DNA from: Capniomyces stellatus
Taxonomy: Eukaryota; Kickxellomycota; Harpellomycetes; Harpellales; Legeriomycetaceae
Direction of reading: 5' to 3'
NCBI GenBank assembly: GCA_001661515.1
Contig: LUVW01000037.1
Span: 80,958-144,957, forward strand
DNA length: 64,000 nucleotides
Position numbers and translations under genes: made by a program. Numbering within the stretch: the first letter of the stretch is position 1; every line of letters starts with the position of its first letter. Shown in pieces: positions 36,927-47,443 of this stretch. Under the pieces are notes generated by a model. That model worked only from the letters and a program-made list of their open reading frames with translations, was not told the DNA's origin and ran no database searches.

Positions 36927-37499
36927 CATACTATCTTCATTACTATCGTTAACAACATATACTTATTACACTACTATTGCTACTGTAAATCCACCCAAGA
37001 TAAAGCTTAGCAACCAAGATATACTTTAGTGATATCAACATTCACGATCAGGTTTTATATACATTTTATATTGTAATAGCATAAGATCATACCACAGAAT
37101 TTTTGCTTCTACTACTGCTTCCACTTTTACTTTTGCTTCTACTTTTACTTTAATCGTTTTACGTTTCTCCATCCACAATTCTTACGAACATCGTTGAAAA
37201 CATCTTTCACACAGAATAAAACTTTGTTTTCTTTCAAAAAAGGGGAGAAAATAAGAAAAGCCTGCATCACTTCCACGTTATAATAACGAACGTAATATTC
37301 AGCAACTCGGCACAGGTCCGTCAATCACAACACCGGTTTGTCAAGACACACTAAAACAACATCTTGAACTATATAGCAAGAAAAGGACCAACAAAAGAAA
37401 TCCGAGGAATACAATAGCAGTCCATACAGAAACGCAATTATCAGTATAATTCGAATTGGACTTGACACTGGCAGCAGCAGCAGTAACAGTAACAGCACT

Positions 37500-38885
37500 A
37501 TGGAAATGATATTTACCGCTTTGCCGGACTCACAACAACTCAGTTACGATGACATCAATACACAATGCAACGCATTTAATGGAGCTGAGGCTGGACATTC
37601 GATACACTCAAGAACAAGCAAAAGCAGCCAAAACTTGAATAAGCAAAAGCAGCTGTATGGAAATTTGGGACTAGGGATTGGCACAAAGAACATCAACAAA
37701 GACCAGGGATTTAACACAAAGAATACAGAAGAGTACCAAAACGTACAGAATACCGACTACAACTTTGGCAACGAGGATAACCTGCAGGAAGCCATATTTG
37801 AAAAGAACCTGTCGTCACCAGATCTGAACTCTCTGATGTGCACACCCACGAAGAGCACACCAAATGGGGCTTACTTTAACAGGAACTACACAACGCCAAT
37901 TATCAGCATTCCCAACCCATTCAACACGCCTATGAGTGCCCTAACTAACCCTGTCATTACACCCATTAAATATCCAAGGAATGCACTTGATGAGATAAAA
38001 AGCCACGAGGACATCTCGCTGATACCTAACAGCTATTTCCAGCAAGAGAATGGACTGGGATTTGAGGGACAAGAGCCTTTAATAAACTACCACAACATGT
38101 CACCAATAAACTACAAAAGCGAAGCTGTGGGATTTTTCAACCAAAACGGGCAAAACCAGATCCAAATGAACAACTTTGACAGTGGCTACCCTGAAACATA
38201 TAACGACTACTTTCTGCCACCTATAAACCAAAACAACTTTATGATGAATCAAAAGCCACAGAACCCTTACATGCTGAACTCTGCAGTAGGATTAAACTCA
38301 CCCATCAATAGAAGCTGCTTTAACAACAGCCTTGTATATAAAAATAAGATGGACCTCAATTCTAGAAACTTCGTGGAAAAGGGCTATGCGTACAATCCAT
38401 ATTTAAGACAAGGGGTGTCCCAATACTCTTCGTCCCAAAGAAAGCGGTATCTGTGTACAGTCTGTAACAAACTGTTTGCTAGGCCATCCACATTGTCTAC
38501 TCACATGCACTCACATACCGGCGAAAAGCCATTCCACTGCGACTGGCAAAACTGCGGGAAGAGCTTCTCTGTGATGAGCAACTTGCGCAGACATCAGAAG
38601 ATCCATGAGCGCCAGCAGAAGTCCTACAGCTCGGAGTCCAACTCTTCCAAAAGCAGCTCCATTAGAAACGGCGTCTCTCTAGAAAATATTAACGAGGATT
38701 TATCCCGCGATGCCCCTAAGGTACTAACAAGTCATTCATCCGCTTCAGAAACATGCATCTCTAAGGATGAAAATCTGCATTACGACTCTATTGACTTTTC
38801 CCATGGCTTCAACTCCAACTCCAAGTACGAGCATCTATCCAAGTCAAACTCCCATGACTTGTACTCGATGAACTTTTTAGTGTAA
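37500..38885 (+). CDS. C2H2 zinc-finger transcription factor, two fingers
   Basis: A single-exon gene of 461 residues. The first 310 residues are Asn/Gln/Ser-rich without a fold I recognise. Finger 1 is C-X2-C-X12-H-X3-H (CTVCNKLFARPSTLSTHMHSH) and is joined by the classical TGEKPF linker to finger 2, C-X4-C-X12-H-X3-H (from CDWQNC to HQKIH), about residues 319-374. A basic stretch and a Ser-rich tail follow. Paired fingers of this kind bind short G/C-containing elements in fungal stress and developmental regulators, but the targets here cannot be told. The frame is open back to a stop at 37374 with no earlier ATG, so 37500 is the first possible start in this exon. An upstream exon is not excluded. 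Confidence 0.9.
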   Translation: MEMIFTALPDSQQLSYDDINTQCNAFNGAEAGHSIHSRTSKSSQNLNKQKQLYGNLGLGIGTKNINKDQGFNTKNTEEYQNVQNTDYNFGNEDNLQEAIFEKNLSSPDLNSLMCTPTKSTPNGAYFNRNYTTPIISIPNPFNTPMSALTNPVITPIKYPRNALDEIKSHEDISLIPNSYFQQENGLGFEGQEPLINYHNMSPINYKSEAVGFFNQNGQNQIQMNNFDSGYPETYNDYFLPPINQNNFMMNQKPQNPYMLNSAVGLNSPINRSCFNNSLVYKNKMDLNSRNFVEKGYAYNPYLRQGVSQYSSSQRKRYLCTVCNKLFARPSTLSTHMHSHTGEKPFHCDWQNCGKSFSVMSNLRRHQKIHERQQKSYSSESNSSKSSSIRNGVSLENINEDLSRDAPKVLTSHSSASETCISKDENLHYDSIDFSHGFNSNSKYEHLSKSNSHDLYSMNFLV

Positions 38886-39399
38886 CGAGAATCACCATTT
38901 GTTAATTAGATTGCTGTATTAATCCACTTGTTTTTACCTTTGACGACCATCTCTATTATTATCTCTATTATTATCCCTTATTTTTATCTTTATTTTTATC
39001 CCTTATTTTTATCCCCTCTTATCCTTTATCCCTTATTTTTATCCCCTTTTATCCTTTATCCCTTATTTTTATCTTTATTTTATCCTATACATCTACTTTT
39101 ATTTCTGTTTAAATATTCCATACGTACATTGCTTGCTTTTTCATTTATAGCATTTTACATGTAAATTTCTTACTAATAACACATACAATGACAAGCTAAT
39201 ATACCAAAGAAGTGTTTTCTAGTATTACTTTTTTAATAATTTTCTTTATAATTTTGTTTATCATTGTATGCTGTATACTGTATGCTGAATGCTTTTTTAT
39301 GTTAATTCTGTCACCAATAAACTACATAAATAATTAGTAAATAAAAAATACAGACCAATCGGCCCCGTCAGCTATCAAGGGGTGTGTGAGGTCAGGGTA
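38886..39399. other. Convergent spacer after the C2H2 gene
   Basis: 514 bp of pyrimidine-rich then AT-rich sequence between convergent genes, including the 30-bp repeat. Confidence 0.6.
39001..39081. repeat. 30-bp pyrimidine-rich tandem repeat, 2.7 copies
   Basis: Two copies differing at one base start at 39001 and 39031 (CCTTATTTTTATCCCC...), and a partial third starts at 39061. It lies about 115 bp after the C2H2 stop codon, so it may be transcribed in the 3' untranslated region. Confidence 0.85.
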
Positions 39400-40744
39400 C
39401 TAAAGTTTACTAGTAAAAACAAACGCGCTTTTCTTGCTTGAGCCAACAGCGTCCACAACTCTTTTTTCCAAAGTTTTCACATCAATAGGAGTTTCTACGC
39501 CATCAACGCTATCAAACCAGTTGATGTTGTCGGATATCTGCTCCTTCAGCTTATTGCTACGCATCATGTCAAATATCTCGTTCCACATCTCCAACCACTT
39601 TTCAACTGGGTTTTCTCTATACCAGTTAGTCAACCAGTAGCCTTTGATTGTAAGATCTCTAAATATCAACAACGCCACCTCCACCGTCAATGGTTTCTCA
39701 GACATGACACCATAATTGACAAAATGAGCGCCGCGGGGAAGGTGGTTTGCCATTGCAATCGCAGATGGACCGCTGACACAGTCAAATGCCAGCCGTATTG
39801 GCGAGTCAAGCGACCGAAGCTTTTTGGAAACAGCTTTTGCTCCTAGCTCGTTCTCCTTGATTATGATATCCGCACCCAGCTCTGTCAAGTAGGATTCCAA
39901 CTCGCCAAAGTTCTCTCTGTCGCGGACAATGTTGATTGTTCGGTATCCCCACATACGGGCCAGCTGGATAACGATCTGACCCACTCCACTGTTTGCCCCG
40001 TTTTGGATAACATAGTCCCCTTTATTCAATGGCACAATATCTCGCAGCATTCGATAGGCTGTCGCCGCATTCACAACAACAGAACCAACTTGCGATGGCG
40101 TCAAACCTTGCTTGTTCTTAATCACCACCACCTCAGTAGGCAACAACTGAATGTGCGAAGTCCAAGTTCCCACTGTTCCAAGCTTAACTGGCAATACCCA
40201 ATCGCCAACCTGCAACTTTTCTTTTCTTTCTGAATTCGCCATTTTTCCTATTTCAACAATTCTACCAACCCCTTCGTGTCCGGCTATAAACCCAACAACC
40301 TTCTCGAACTCGGCACTGTTGCTGTTTGAGGATTTGGTGTTGTACCCCTCTCTCTTTTTAAAGTTGGGATACTCGCCTGCAATTTGGAGCTTGTCTGACG
40401 GATTGATAGGAGAGAATAGCAGTTCAACTAGAATCATGTTATCAGGTAATGTGGACAATTCGACATTGTAGACCCTATTTGTTATTATTTTCCCCTTTTA
40501 ATATATTTGTACAATTTCTGGCACTTGCTGATTTATAAACTCATTTAAATACCGATATGCAGATAACATAGGCACTGACTTTAAACACCACACAATATTT
40601 TTACTTTTGTTAATTAGTAAACTTGAAGAAGTAGAAAAGAAAACACTCGTAATGCTAAAGCTGTACCTACTTTAATACATCCTTAGGATTTCCACTTTTG
40701 GAAAATATGGCATGTCTTGCCCATTTAACAGTTGTAGAGCTCAT
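39400..40744 (-). CDS. ETR1: 2-enoyl thioester reductase (ETR1/MECR family), copy 1
   Basis: Two exons, 40744-40671 (MSSTTVKWARHAIFSKSGNP...) and 40474-39400, with intron 40670-40475 (GTAGGT...TAG, 196 nt, phase 2), encode 382 residues. It is a zinc-free medium-chain dehydrogenase/reductase. The family reduces trans-2-enoyl-ACP/CoA with NADPH in mitochondrial fatty-acid synthesis. Seen are the substrate-side SPINPSDKLQIAGEYP, with the tyrosine that is catalytically important in yeast Etr1, the Rossmann motif QNGANSGVGQ, INIVRDRENF, LAFDCVSGP and GYWLTNWYRENPVEKW. The N-terminus begins straight into the family sequence with no evident mitochondrial presequence, so the location is uncertain. 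Two relatives lie 9 kb away on the other strand with the same intron position. Confidence 0.93.
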
Positions 40745-42649
40745 TTGCGTAATAATACCACCTCGAGTCTTTCTTCTAATAGTGTCTTTTTAAAATCGCC
40801 GCTTGATCTCAAGACTGCATTATATATGAATGTTCCAAGATAAAACGATCCTAGTACAATTTATGTATTTGCTTGGCTGCAGAATTGGCTTTTGGTGCTT
40901 GGATTTCTGCGCATTTCATATTTATTTTTTTTCCTATTAAAAGCTCAGTTCCAGCTTAGTTTTTGTTTTCATTCTCTATTCGTCTATTCCACAATTTCTC
41001 CTATAAACTGACCCTTGAATCCCCCCCCCCCCCTTCCCCTTCCCCTTCCCTACTTTTCCGATGTTTTTTATTTGGCAAGTTGTACTAACTCCTAATTTAG
41101 CTGAGGGTAAATTGAAATGTTTCAAACCTTCAGTTGACCTCCTTAATATCAGTTCAGTAAACTTATGAAACGGGTTTTGAAATGTGATAAATATCGGACT
41201 AAAAAAATGGCGCAGATTTCCTGGGACGACATTACTTCTTTACGTGCAAAAAGCAAATACTATTTTTTGCTAAAATATCACTAGGCGGTTCCTGGATAAG
41301 CTGAAACCCTAAAACACAACCATTTCTTTCTTTCCCTTTACGTTTTGACTCGAGCCTTCTTTTTATTTGATATATATATTTTTTTATTAATTTAAATTTA
41401 TTAGTATGAAAGTTGATAAATGTGAAAAGTTGTGAATGGTAATATATTAAGTTGGCGACTGTATTAGAGTTAATTATCCAAAGGATTTAGAGGACTGCTA
41501 GTCGAAATATTAATTCGTCTTTGCTAGGTTCTTCTAGCTCAAAAACAAATCACTGACATTATCCAATATATTTGATGTATCTTTTTCTATCTGATATATT
41601 TGGTAATTTTGAAAGCGTTGGCCTAAAGCCTTTCATATCGGCTAATTAACCTTGCTCAAAAAACTAAAACCACAAGTAAATAAGAACATCCATGTATGGC
41701 GATAAGGATCCAGTTAGCTAACGTTATATCTCATTTTGGAATTATGCTCGCTGCGACGACTTTGCTTAGTAATCAAGTCAAGGTAGAGTAACGATCCAGA
41801 GATAGTTTATTGATTTTGCAACATTACTAATCGCAGCGACAGACAATAAAAGTAAGAGTGACGACAATCAAAATGCTGAGAGCACGCAATAAAAATTAAA
41901 AAAAACGCTGAAAGCGGCTTTAAAAAAATTGGCAAATCTAATTCAATAATTTATTTATTTTGCAATCCCATTTTTATAATTGCAATACTACGTCAACATG
42001 TAACAACAAGTGACTCTATTGGATGTGCAAAGCTAAATCACTTGCATAATACTCGTTGTGCCGATTTGAAGGTATATATCCTTTTCAGAATTAATACTTG
42101 CAAATGCATTGTTTTTTTTTCAACCTTTAAATGGTCAACTATGAATTTATTGACGCTTGATTTGATGATCAGCAATGACAATATAATCAGTTAAATAAGC
42201 TGGGATCATTTTACTAATCAAATGCGGTATAACCCAAAGTTATTTTAGTCAATCGACTCATAGTAACTTTTCTTTTTAGTTTTACAGCAAAAAAATAAAT
42301 AAAATCTCACTTTGGTTTACCTGTTAATCCATTACTGTCGGCTATTTACGCTGGCTTTATACACTCTGGTCTTAACGGCCATTATATAGGGCTAAAAGTA
42401 TAGTAATCCATGGCTGTGATAGGCTATATTGCAATGCGCTGAACCTAAACTGACAAGAATTTGAAATTTTTTGACAGATGTCGCATCACCCTTTAATTGT
42501 ACACACCGAAGGCAAACCTCCGTGGTTAAAGGATACACATACACAAAAAAAATGGCACTTTTTTCGAGAAAGTATAAAGCCTAAATGAATTGCCTTCCCT
42601 AAATCAATTCCACTTTTTTTTTTAGGATAAACAGTAAATTAGCTTAAAA
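40745..42649. other. Spacer between ETR1 copy 1 and PEBP-1
   Basis: AT-rich promoter-containing DNA between divergent genes, with a C13 run at 41021-41033 followed by CCCCTT units. No gene is seen. Confidence 0.55.
42573..42579 (+). promoter_or_regulatory. TATA-like box of PEBP-1
   Basis: TATAAAG lies 71-77 bp before the start codon of the first PEBP gene. Confidence 0.5.
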
Positions 42650-43387
42650 ATGAAGTTCAGCGTTATTATTTCCGGATTTGTTGCCAGTATGGCATCCTCT
42701 GCCATAGGTCAAGCCTTCGACGGCGCCGCCATCAAAAGTGCCCTTGTCAAAGCACAGATTGTTCCATCAATTGTTGCAGACTTTACACCAACCACTGAAT
42801 TGCGTGTTACTCACGGTAGCATCCCTTTGGTTATTGGAAGTGAACAGTTCCCATACAACAACACCAACTTTAACAGCACACCAGCATTCGACTACTCATT
42901 TGACCCAGCTGCCTTCTACACCATTGCTTTCATTGACCCAGATGCTCCAAGCCGTGCCGATCCATTCAGAGCCCAAGTCCGCCACTGGTTGAGCGTTAAC
43001 ATTCCAGGGAACCAGGTTGCCCAAGGAAACAGCACCGGTACTTTATACTTGCCACCAAGACCATTCCCAGGTTGTGGAAGAAAGAGATTTGTCTATGTTC
43101 TTGCTAAACAGGCAGTTCATGACAGCAGCATTGCTGTCCCAGCTGCCCGCCCAGGATTCAACATTAACAAATTTGTTGCCGATTTAAATATGACTGTTGT
43201 TGGTGCCACCTACTTTGAAGTTGAAGCTAGCCCGTTCCCATCCTGCTCAATCCCAGGATCTAACCTAACCACCACCGTTGCCACATCTACCACAGTTGCC
43301 ACCTCAGCTGTCGCTACTACTACTACCATGATTGTCACACCAACAACTGCGCCTGACGTTGTCACTGTTGTCAAGTGCAGAGCGTAA
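42650..43387 (+). CDS. Secreted phosphatidylethanolamine-binding protein (PEBP-1)
   Basis: A single-exon gene of 245 residues. The signal peptide is MKFSVIISGFVASMASSAIGQ. A PEBP fold follows, with IVADFTPTTELRV, the ligand-pocket motif AFIDPDAPSRADPFRAQVRHW and a GCGRKRFVYVLAKQ strand in place of the usual GxHRYVFxLFxQ. It ends in a Thr/Val-rich tail likely to be O-mannosylated, without a clear GPI signal. PEBP proteins bind anionic lipids or regulate kinases and proteases (yeast Tfs1 inhibits carboxypeptidase Y). Secreted fungal members are poorly characterised. Codon third positions are C-rich for the region, suggesting high expression. A related gene lies 1.2 kb downstream in the same orientation. 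Confidence 0.92.
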   Translation: MKFSVIISGFVASMASSAIGQAFDGAAIKSALVKAQIVPSIVADFTPTTELRVTHGSIPLVIGSEQFPYNNTNFNSTPAFDYSFDPAAFYTIAFIDPDAPSRADPFRAQVRHWLSVNIPGNQVAQGNSTGTLYLPPRPFPGCGRKRFVYVLAKQAVHDSSIAVPAARPGFNINKFVADLNMTVVGATYFEVEASPFPSCSIPGSNLTTTVATSTTVATSAVATTTTMIVTPTTAPDVVTVVKCRA

Positions 43388-44574
43388 CGATGGTCGCCCC
43401 CCTTTTTTTTATCTTGGGTTTAATAGTTTAATTGTCCTCAAAAAACTTTTTTAAGCTTCCACATTTAGATTATTGCTTATTGTTTGCCTAATAACGTTCA
43501 AATAATCGCTGGTCAACCTGAGGCTTGAAAATGCAGCACTATCACATCATCACACCAACACATAATCACATCATTACACCAAGAGCCCAAGTGTTTTGTA
43601 GTTGGTTTGGGCTAGACTAGGATATTGATGGTTTCTTATGCAGGTTAAAAATGCCTGGAAATTTTTGTTAAAAGTAATGTTATCTTTTCTTATCAATAAA
43701 AAAAACTCTTAGAAAGTTGAGTATATTTACAATAATAGTAAGGTTCAAAGAAACAAGTTTTTTTTTATCAATATTTCATCCCATGTTGTTATCAGCAGAA
43801 CGGTATTAGCTGCTAATAAAAGGCATTGGTTTTGTTATAAAATTAGGGAGGGAGCTATCACAGTCAGTGTAGAGGTTGGTTTTAGTTAGACACAAATGCC
43901 TTAAACCTCATTGGTTTGGTTTTCACTAATTTCCATCAATAGCAAAAGCAAAGGTAATGCAAAATGCCAATGTATAAAAAAAACACAATTATAGGTTTGA
44001 AGACCATCTAATTTTTAGTAGAGAAGCTCGTAACAGGAAATATCATCAATTATTTGGTAATAGACTGTCGTAAACGATGGCGGTGATTGGTGTTTATCCA
44101 CCAACAAAGTACAAAACAAAAGTGTAAAACAAACCGAGTTTGTTGACCTTTGCGTCCATTGTAAAGGCAACAAAGCCGAATCCAATATCAGATGTGAAAA
44201 ATATTTGCAAAATATAGCCGATCACTAATCATAAACATTTGACCCAACACCGTATAATGGGAATTTATGTAACGCTGTTCAATTAAAATCTATTTTTAGA
44301 ATGCGCTAGTAACATTTTATGGTTTAAATGATAATACTCCATCCTACTAGAACGGAATTATGCTCTTTTTCATTGTGGATTCTTTTTAATTTTGGTAATA
44401 GTTATAAATCACTCAAGTTCAAAATCAACACCAACAAAGCAATAGTATAAAAGGCGTCAATTCCATCCTTAAAAAAACGCAATAATTATTTGAATAGACT
44501 ACTCAATATTAGCTAGATCCAATTCGACACTTTAAATAAGCAGCCGAGATAGAAAAGGATAAGAAGAGGAATAA
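43388..44574. other. Spacer between the two PEBP genes
   Basis: AT-rich, with a short CACATCA-like duplication near 43540-43575 and a TATA box at its right end. No gene is seen. Confidence 0.55.
44446..44453 (+). promoter_or_regulatory. TATA-like box of PEBP-2
   Basis: TATAAAAG lies 122 bp before the start codon of the second PEBP gene and is a near-perfect TATA consensus. Confidence 0.55.
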
Positions 44575-45243
44575 ATGAAACTGTACAGTTATACAGCAGT
44601 TGCTATTGCAACATTCGTATCAGCCAGCCTAGTTGATGGACTCGAGCTTTCCGAAGTTCGTAAGAGGTTGATAGACGCTGAAATCATACCTTCCATAATT
44701 TCAGACTTTACACCAAGCACAGAGCTGGAGGTCAAACATGGAAATACAGTTCTGCAAGTTGGGGATGAAATGTTCCCATACAACAACACGGACTTTGATC
44801 AACTCCCAGTCTTCAAGTATAAATGCAACCCGAAGTCACACTACACAATTGCGTTTGTTGACCCAGATGGCCCAAGCCGTGCCAACCCATTCAGGGCTCA
44901 AGTACGCCACTGGCTGAACTTCAATATCCCAGGAGATCAGGTTGAGAAAGGAAACTTTACAGCTACCCCATTTCTGGCCCCAAGACCATTCCCAGGTTGT
45001 GGAAGAAAAAGATTCGTTTATGTTCTTGCCAAGCAGCCACATTTTATTAATGATATTATAGTCCCAGCAGCTCGGCCAAACTTTAACATAAAATCATTTG
45101 TGAACGAGTATAGAATGAGCGTAATTGGTGCCAATTATTTGGAAGTCGAGGCAACACCGGGCACTGATTGTAGGGCAAATATACCAGCAACAGATCCTCT
45201 TCCAATATGCATCCCCTTTAAATATAAAAAACCGTCAGCTTAA
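44575..45243 (+). CDS. Secreted phosphatidylethanolamine-binding protein (PEBP-2)
   Basis: A single-exon gene of 222 residues, a tandem paralogue of the preceding gene. The signal peptide is MKLYSYTAVAIATFVSASLVDG. The PEBP core has IISDFTPSTELEV, AFVDPDGPSRANPFRAQVRHW and the shared RPFPGCGRKRFVYVLAKQ block. It lacks the Thr-rich tail of its neighbour and ends in a short segment with two cysteines. DPDAP reads DPDGP here. Its codon usage is less C-biased than that of PEBP-1, suggesting lower expression or faster drift. The function is inferred only from the family: lipid or small anion binding outside the cell. Confidence 0.92.
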   Translation: MKLYSYTAVAIATFVSASLVDGLELSEVRKRLIDAEIIPSIISDFTPSTELEVKHGNTVLQVGDEMFPYNNTDFDQLPVFKYKCNPKSHYTIAFVDPDGPSRANPFRAQVRHWLNFNIPGDQVEKGNFTATPFLAPRPFPGCGRKRFVYVLAKQPHFINDIIVPAARPNFNIKSFVNEYRMSVIGANYLEVEATPGTDCRANIPATDPLPICIPFKYKKPSA

Positions 45244-45643
45244 ATCCAAATCACTAGCATTTATTACTCTGTATTAACATTTCAACTATGCCAACAACAA
45301 TAAAAATACAGTGTGCATGCACTAAACCAGACTAGACTGATAGTAAATGTGGAAGCAAGTGAAGATTAAGTTTAAAATTTTGCTTATTTTATTGAAATAA
45401 GTATAAATGTTAATGACAAATAGTTTAGCTAGCCATTTTAATATAAGTCATAGTTTGGTTAGCATTTGCAGTAAAAGATATATTTTAGCTAATTAAGCGG
45501 CAGTTGTTTACATTGCTGAGAAATATGTGTCAAGTTTATTATTCAAAGTCAAAAAAGTAACATAATACACAAACGCTGCGATTAAACAACAGGTGCAAAA
45601 GCGGAATAAGAAATGATTGCTAATGGTGTTTTAGTCAAGTAGT
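45244..45643. other. Convergent spacer between PEBP-2 and EMC3
   Basis: 400 bp of AT-rich 3' sequence for both genes; nothing else is seen. Confidence 0.6.
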
Positions 45644-46940
45644 TTATAATGCTTTTTTGGAGTTTTTAGAGGCAGGAACCGGGTTGCTTGATTTCCCATA
45701 CATCGATAAAACCCTTTGTGTTACCTCATCAAGCTCCCATCTGTAATGAACCAGCTCTAAATTCTCTTTAAGCCCTAAAAACAACTTGTGATAGTCTTGG
45801 GGACCAGTTGCCTGCTGTTGTTGCTGGGCACCACCAATCCCAATCGTGCTCATAGCCTGCATATCTTGAACGCCTCCAGCTGAGTTTGAACCGCCCAATA
45901 TCAGAGTAAACACTCCGCCAAGACCAAACAAGTTCAAAAAATACCATGATAGGGAACTGACCCAGGTGGCATCCATATACGGTGTGTTTATTCCTGACTG
46001 CAGCATAGACTTGAAGCTCATCCCCAAAGGAAATGGGATCTTAACTTTAGTCCAGCGGCACCAAAATAGAGTGGGTCAAAAGTTAGAGCCAAAGATCATC
46101 AAAAATAATAAACACCACCAAATCACAGCCAAATAAATCGTATGTGTAGTAATTTAGCTTGTTCTTACTCAAGATAAATCCGGAAAAAAAATACTGGATC
46201 CAACCCATAATAATGGTCTGTGGAACGATTCCCATCATTTGTGATTTAACTCCATCCATCATTGATTCTAAAGCCTTTGGATCAGCCATTGGATTTGGTG
46301 TGCCAGAATCTTTGTTCGCTGGGTTTTCTAGGTAATCTCCTGCCTCAAATGCTTTGCAAAAATGCCTACGTCTTCCCTCAAACGATGTCACTGGGATGAT
46401 TCCAGAATTCTCCACCAACAAGTGTCCTCTCGATATTGTATTTCTACACACACAGTTATACTATATTAAGCAAGGTTCCAGTTTGCATAAAAAAAAACAG
46501 TAGCTCGAAAAAAAAGCCCGCTCTTACATTTGTCGGATTGATTTGGAAGTCATTTTCTTTGGTTTTGATGTTAGCAGGATTGTGACCTGATGCCTTAAAA
46601 TCCCAACCAATATCATCACTATCATAATAGGAAATAGCACCCATGCACGGATTTCTATATCACAGAAGCCAAACATTCGGAAGGTACGAGTATATCTAGT
46701 TTTAGTCTCAAGGTTTACCAAAAACAGCAATTTTGTATAAATGCAAGATTATGGAATACAACTGGTATAAAGTCAAATACCTGGATCCAATATCAGCTTT
46801 TGGCCAACTCTAAAGTGTTAGGTTTTAAGGTACATTAATTTCAAATCGTTTAAAGGAAATCAAGCTACATAAAACTTCATTTAGCATGCTAATGCAATTT
46901 AACAATAAAAAAAATCTTACGTTACTGAGGGTCCTGTCAT
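45644..46940 (-). CDS. EMC3: ER membrane protein complex subunit 3
   Basis: Four exons, 46940-46921, 46695-46528, 46443-46169 and 46044-45644, encode 287 residues (animals about 261). EMC3 is the Oxa1/YidC-like core subunit of the EMC, which inserts tail-anchored and multi-spanning proteins into the ER membrane. Seen are the first membrane span IRAWVLFPIMIVMILVGILRH, the cytosolic segment with LLVENSGIIPV, the second span around MGIVPQTIIMGWIQYFFSGFIL, then IPFPLGMSFKSMLQSGI and DATWVSSLSWYFLNLFGLGG. The last are the most conserved parts of the family. A Gln-rich QQQQQ patch is lineage-specific. Exons 2-4 are firm. Exon 1 (MTGPSV) and the exact start of exon 2 rest on splice consensus and phase only. 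Confidence 0.92.
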
Positions 46941-47443
46941 CTTTAAGTTGTGTTTGTCGTTTGGGGTGTCTTGACAGTGTTATTGAGTCTCTTCAGATTA
47001 TTATTATGTCCAGTTAATTAAAGATGGGTCATCTAAAAAGCATTACAAATTGACTGATCTAGATATTAGATTAACTATTTACTTTAAATTCTATAGCAAC
47101 TTGTTCTCCAGAAAAGTTAAAAGTCATAAAACCGAACACCATTTTTCCAGCCAAAGGCAAATACACATTGAATTTCAACTAGTATCCCGAATTCTATTGG
47201 CTAAATCTGGTTGCATTTTTTTCATTAGTAAAAAGCAGCAACTGGGAAATTTTTTGGGATTCTACTACACTTACCAATGCTAACTCCTATCAAAAATTTC
47301 TGATTGCTGTTTTTAAACGCAAATATAAAAATAAATATCTAATCCAGAGGTTCTAGGCGCTTCCCAAACTTCAAATAACCCTATATAAACAGCGAATACA
47401 CACTTCCTTTTTTAAAAACAATAGTAAAGTAAATTAAAACAAG
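46941..47443. other. Shared promoter region of EMC3 and PLP2
   Basis: 503 bp between divergent start codons. AT-rich, with no further feature recognised. Confidence 0.6.

Larger units (their letters stand above)
28918..37499. other. 8.6-kb region with no recognisable gene
   Basis: I read both strands and find no family, tRNA, rRNA or transposon. Open frames are short, mostly hydrophobic or low-complexity, and lack plausible splice partners. The region carries three G-runs (34132-34141, 34301-34310, 35507-35514), a 13-bp tandem repeat at 35396-35486, an (ATT)n tract at 36890-36926 and many poly-T/A runs. The last 500 bp, CAA/CAG-rich, look like the leader of the C2H2 gene. Confidence 0.5.
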
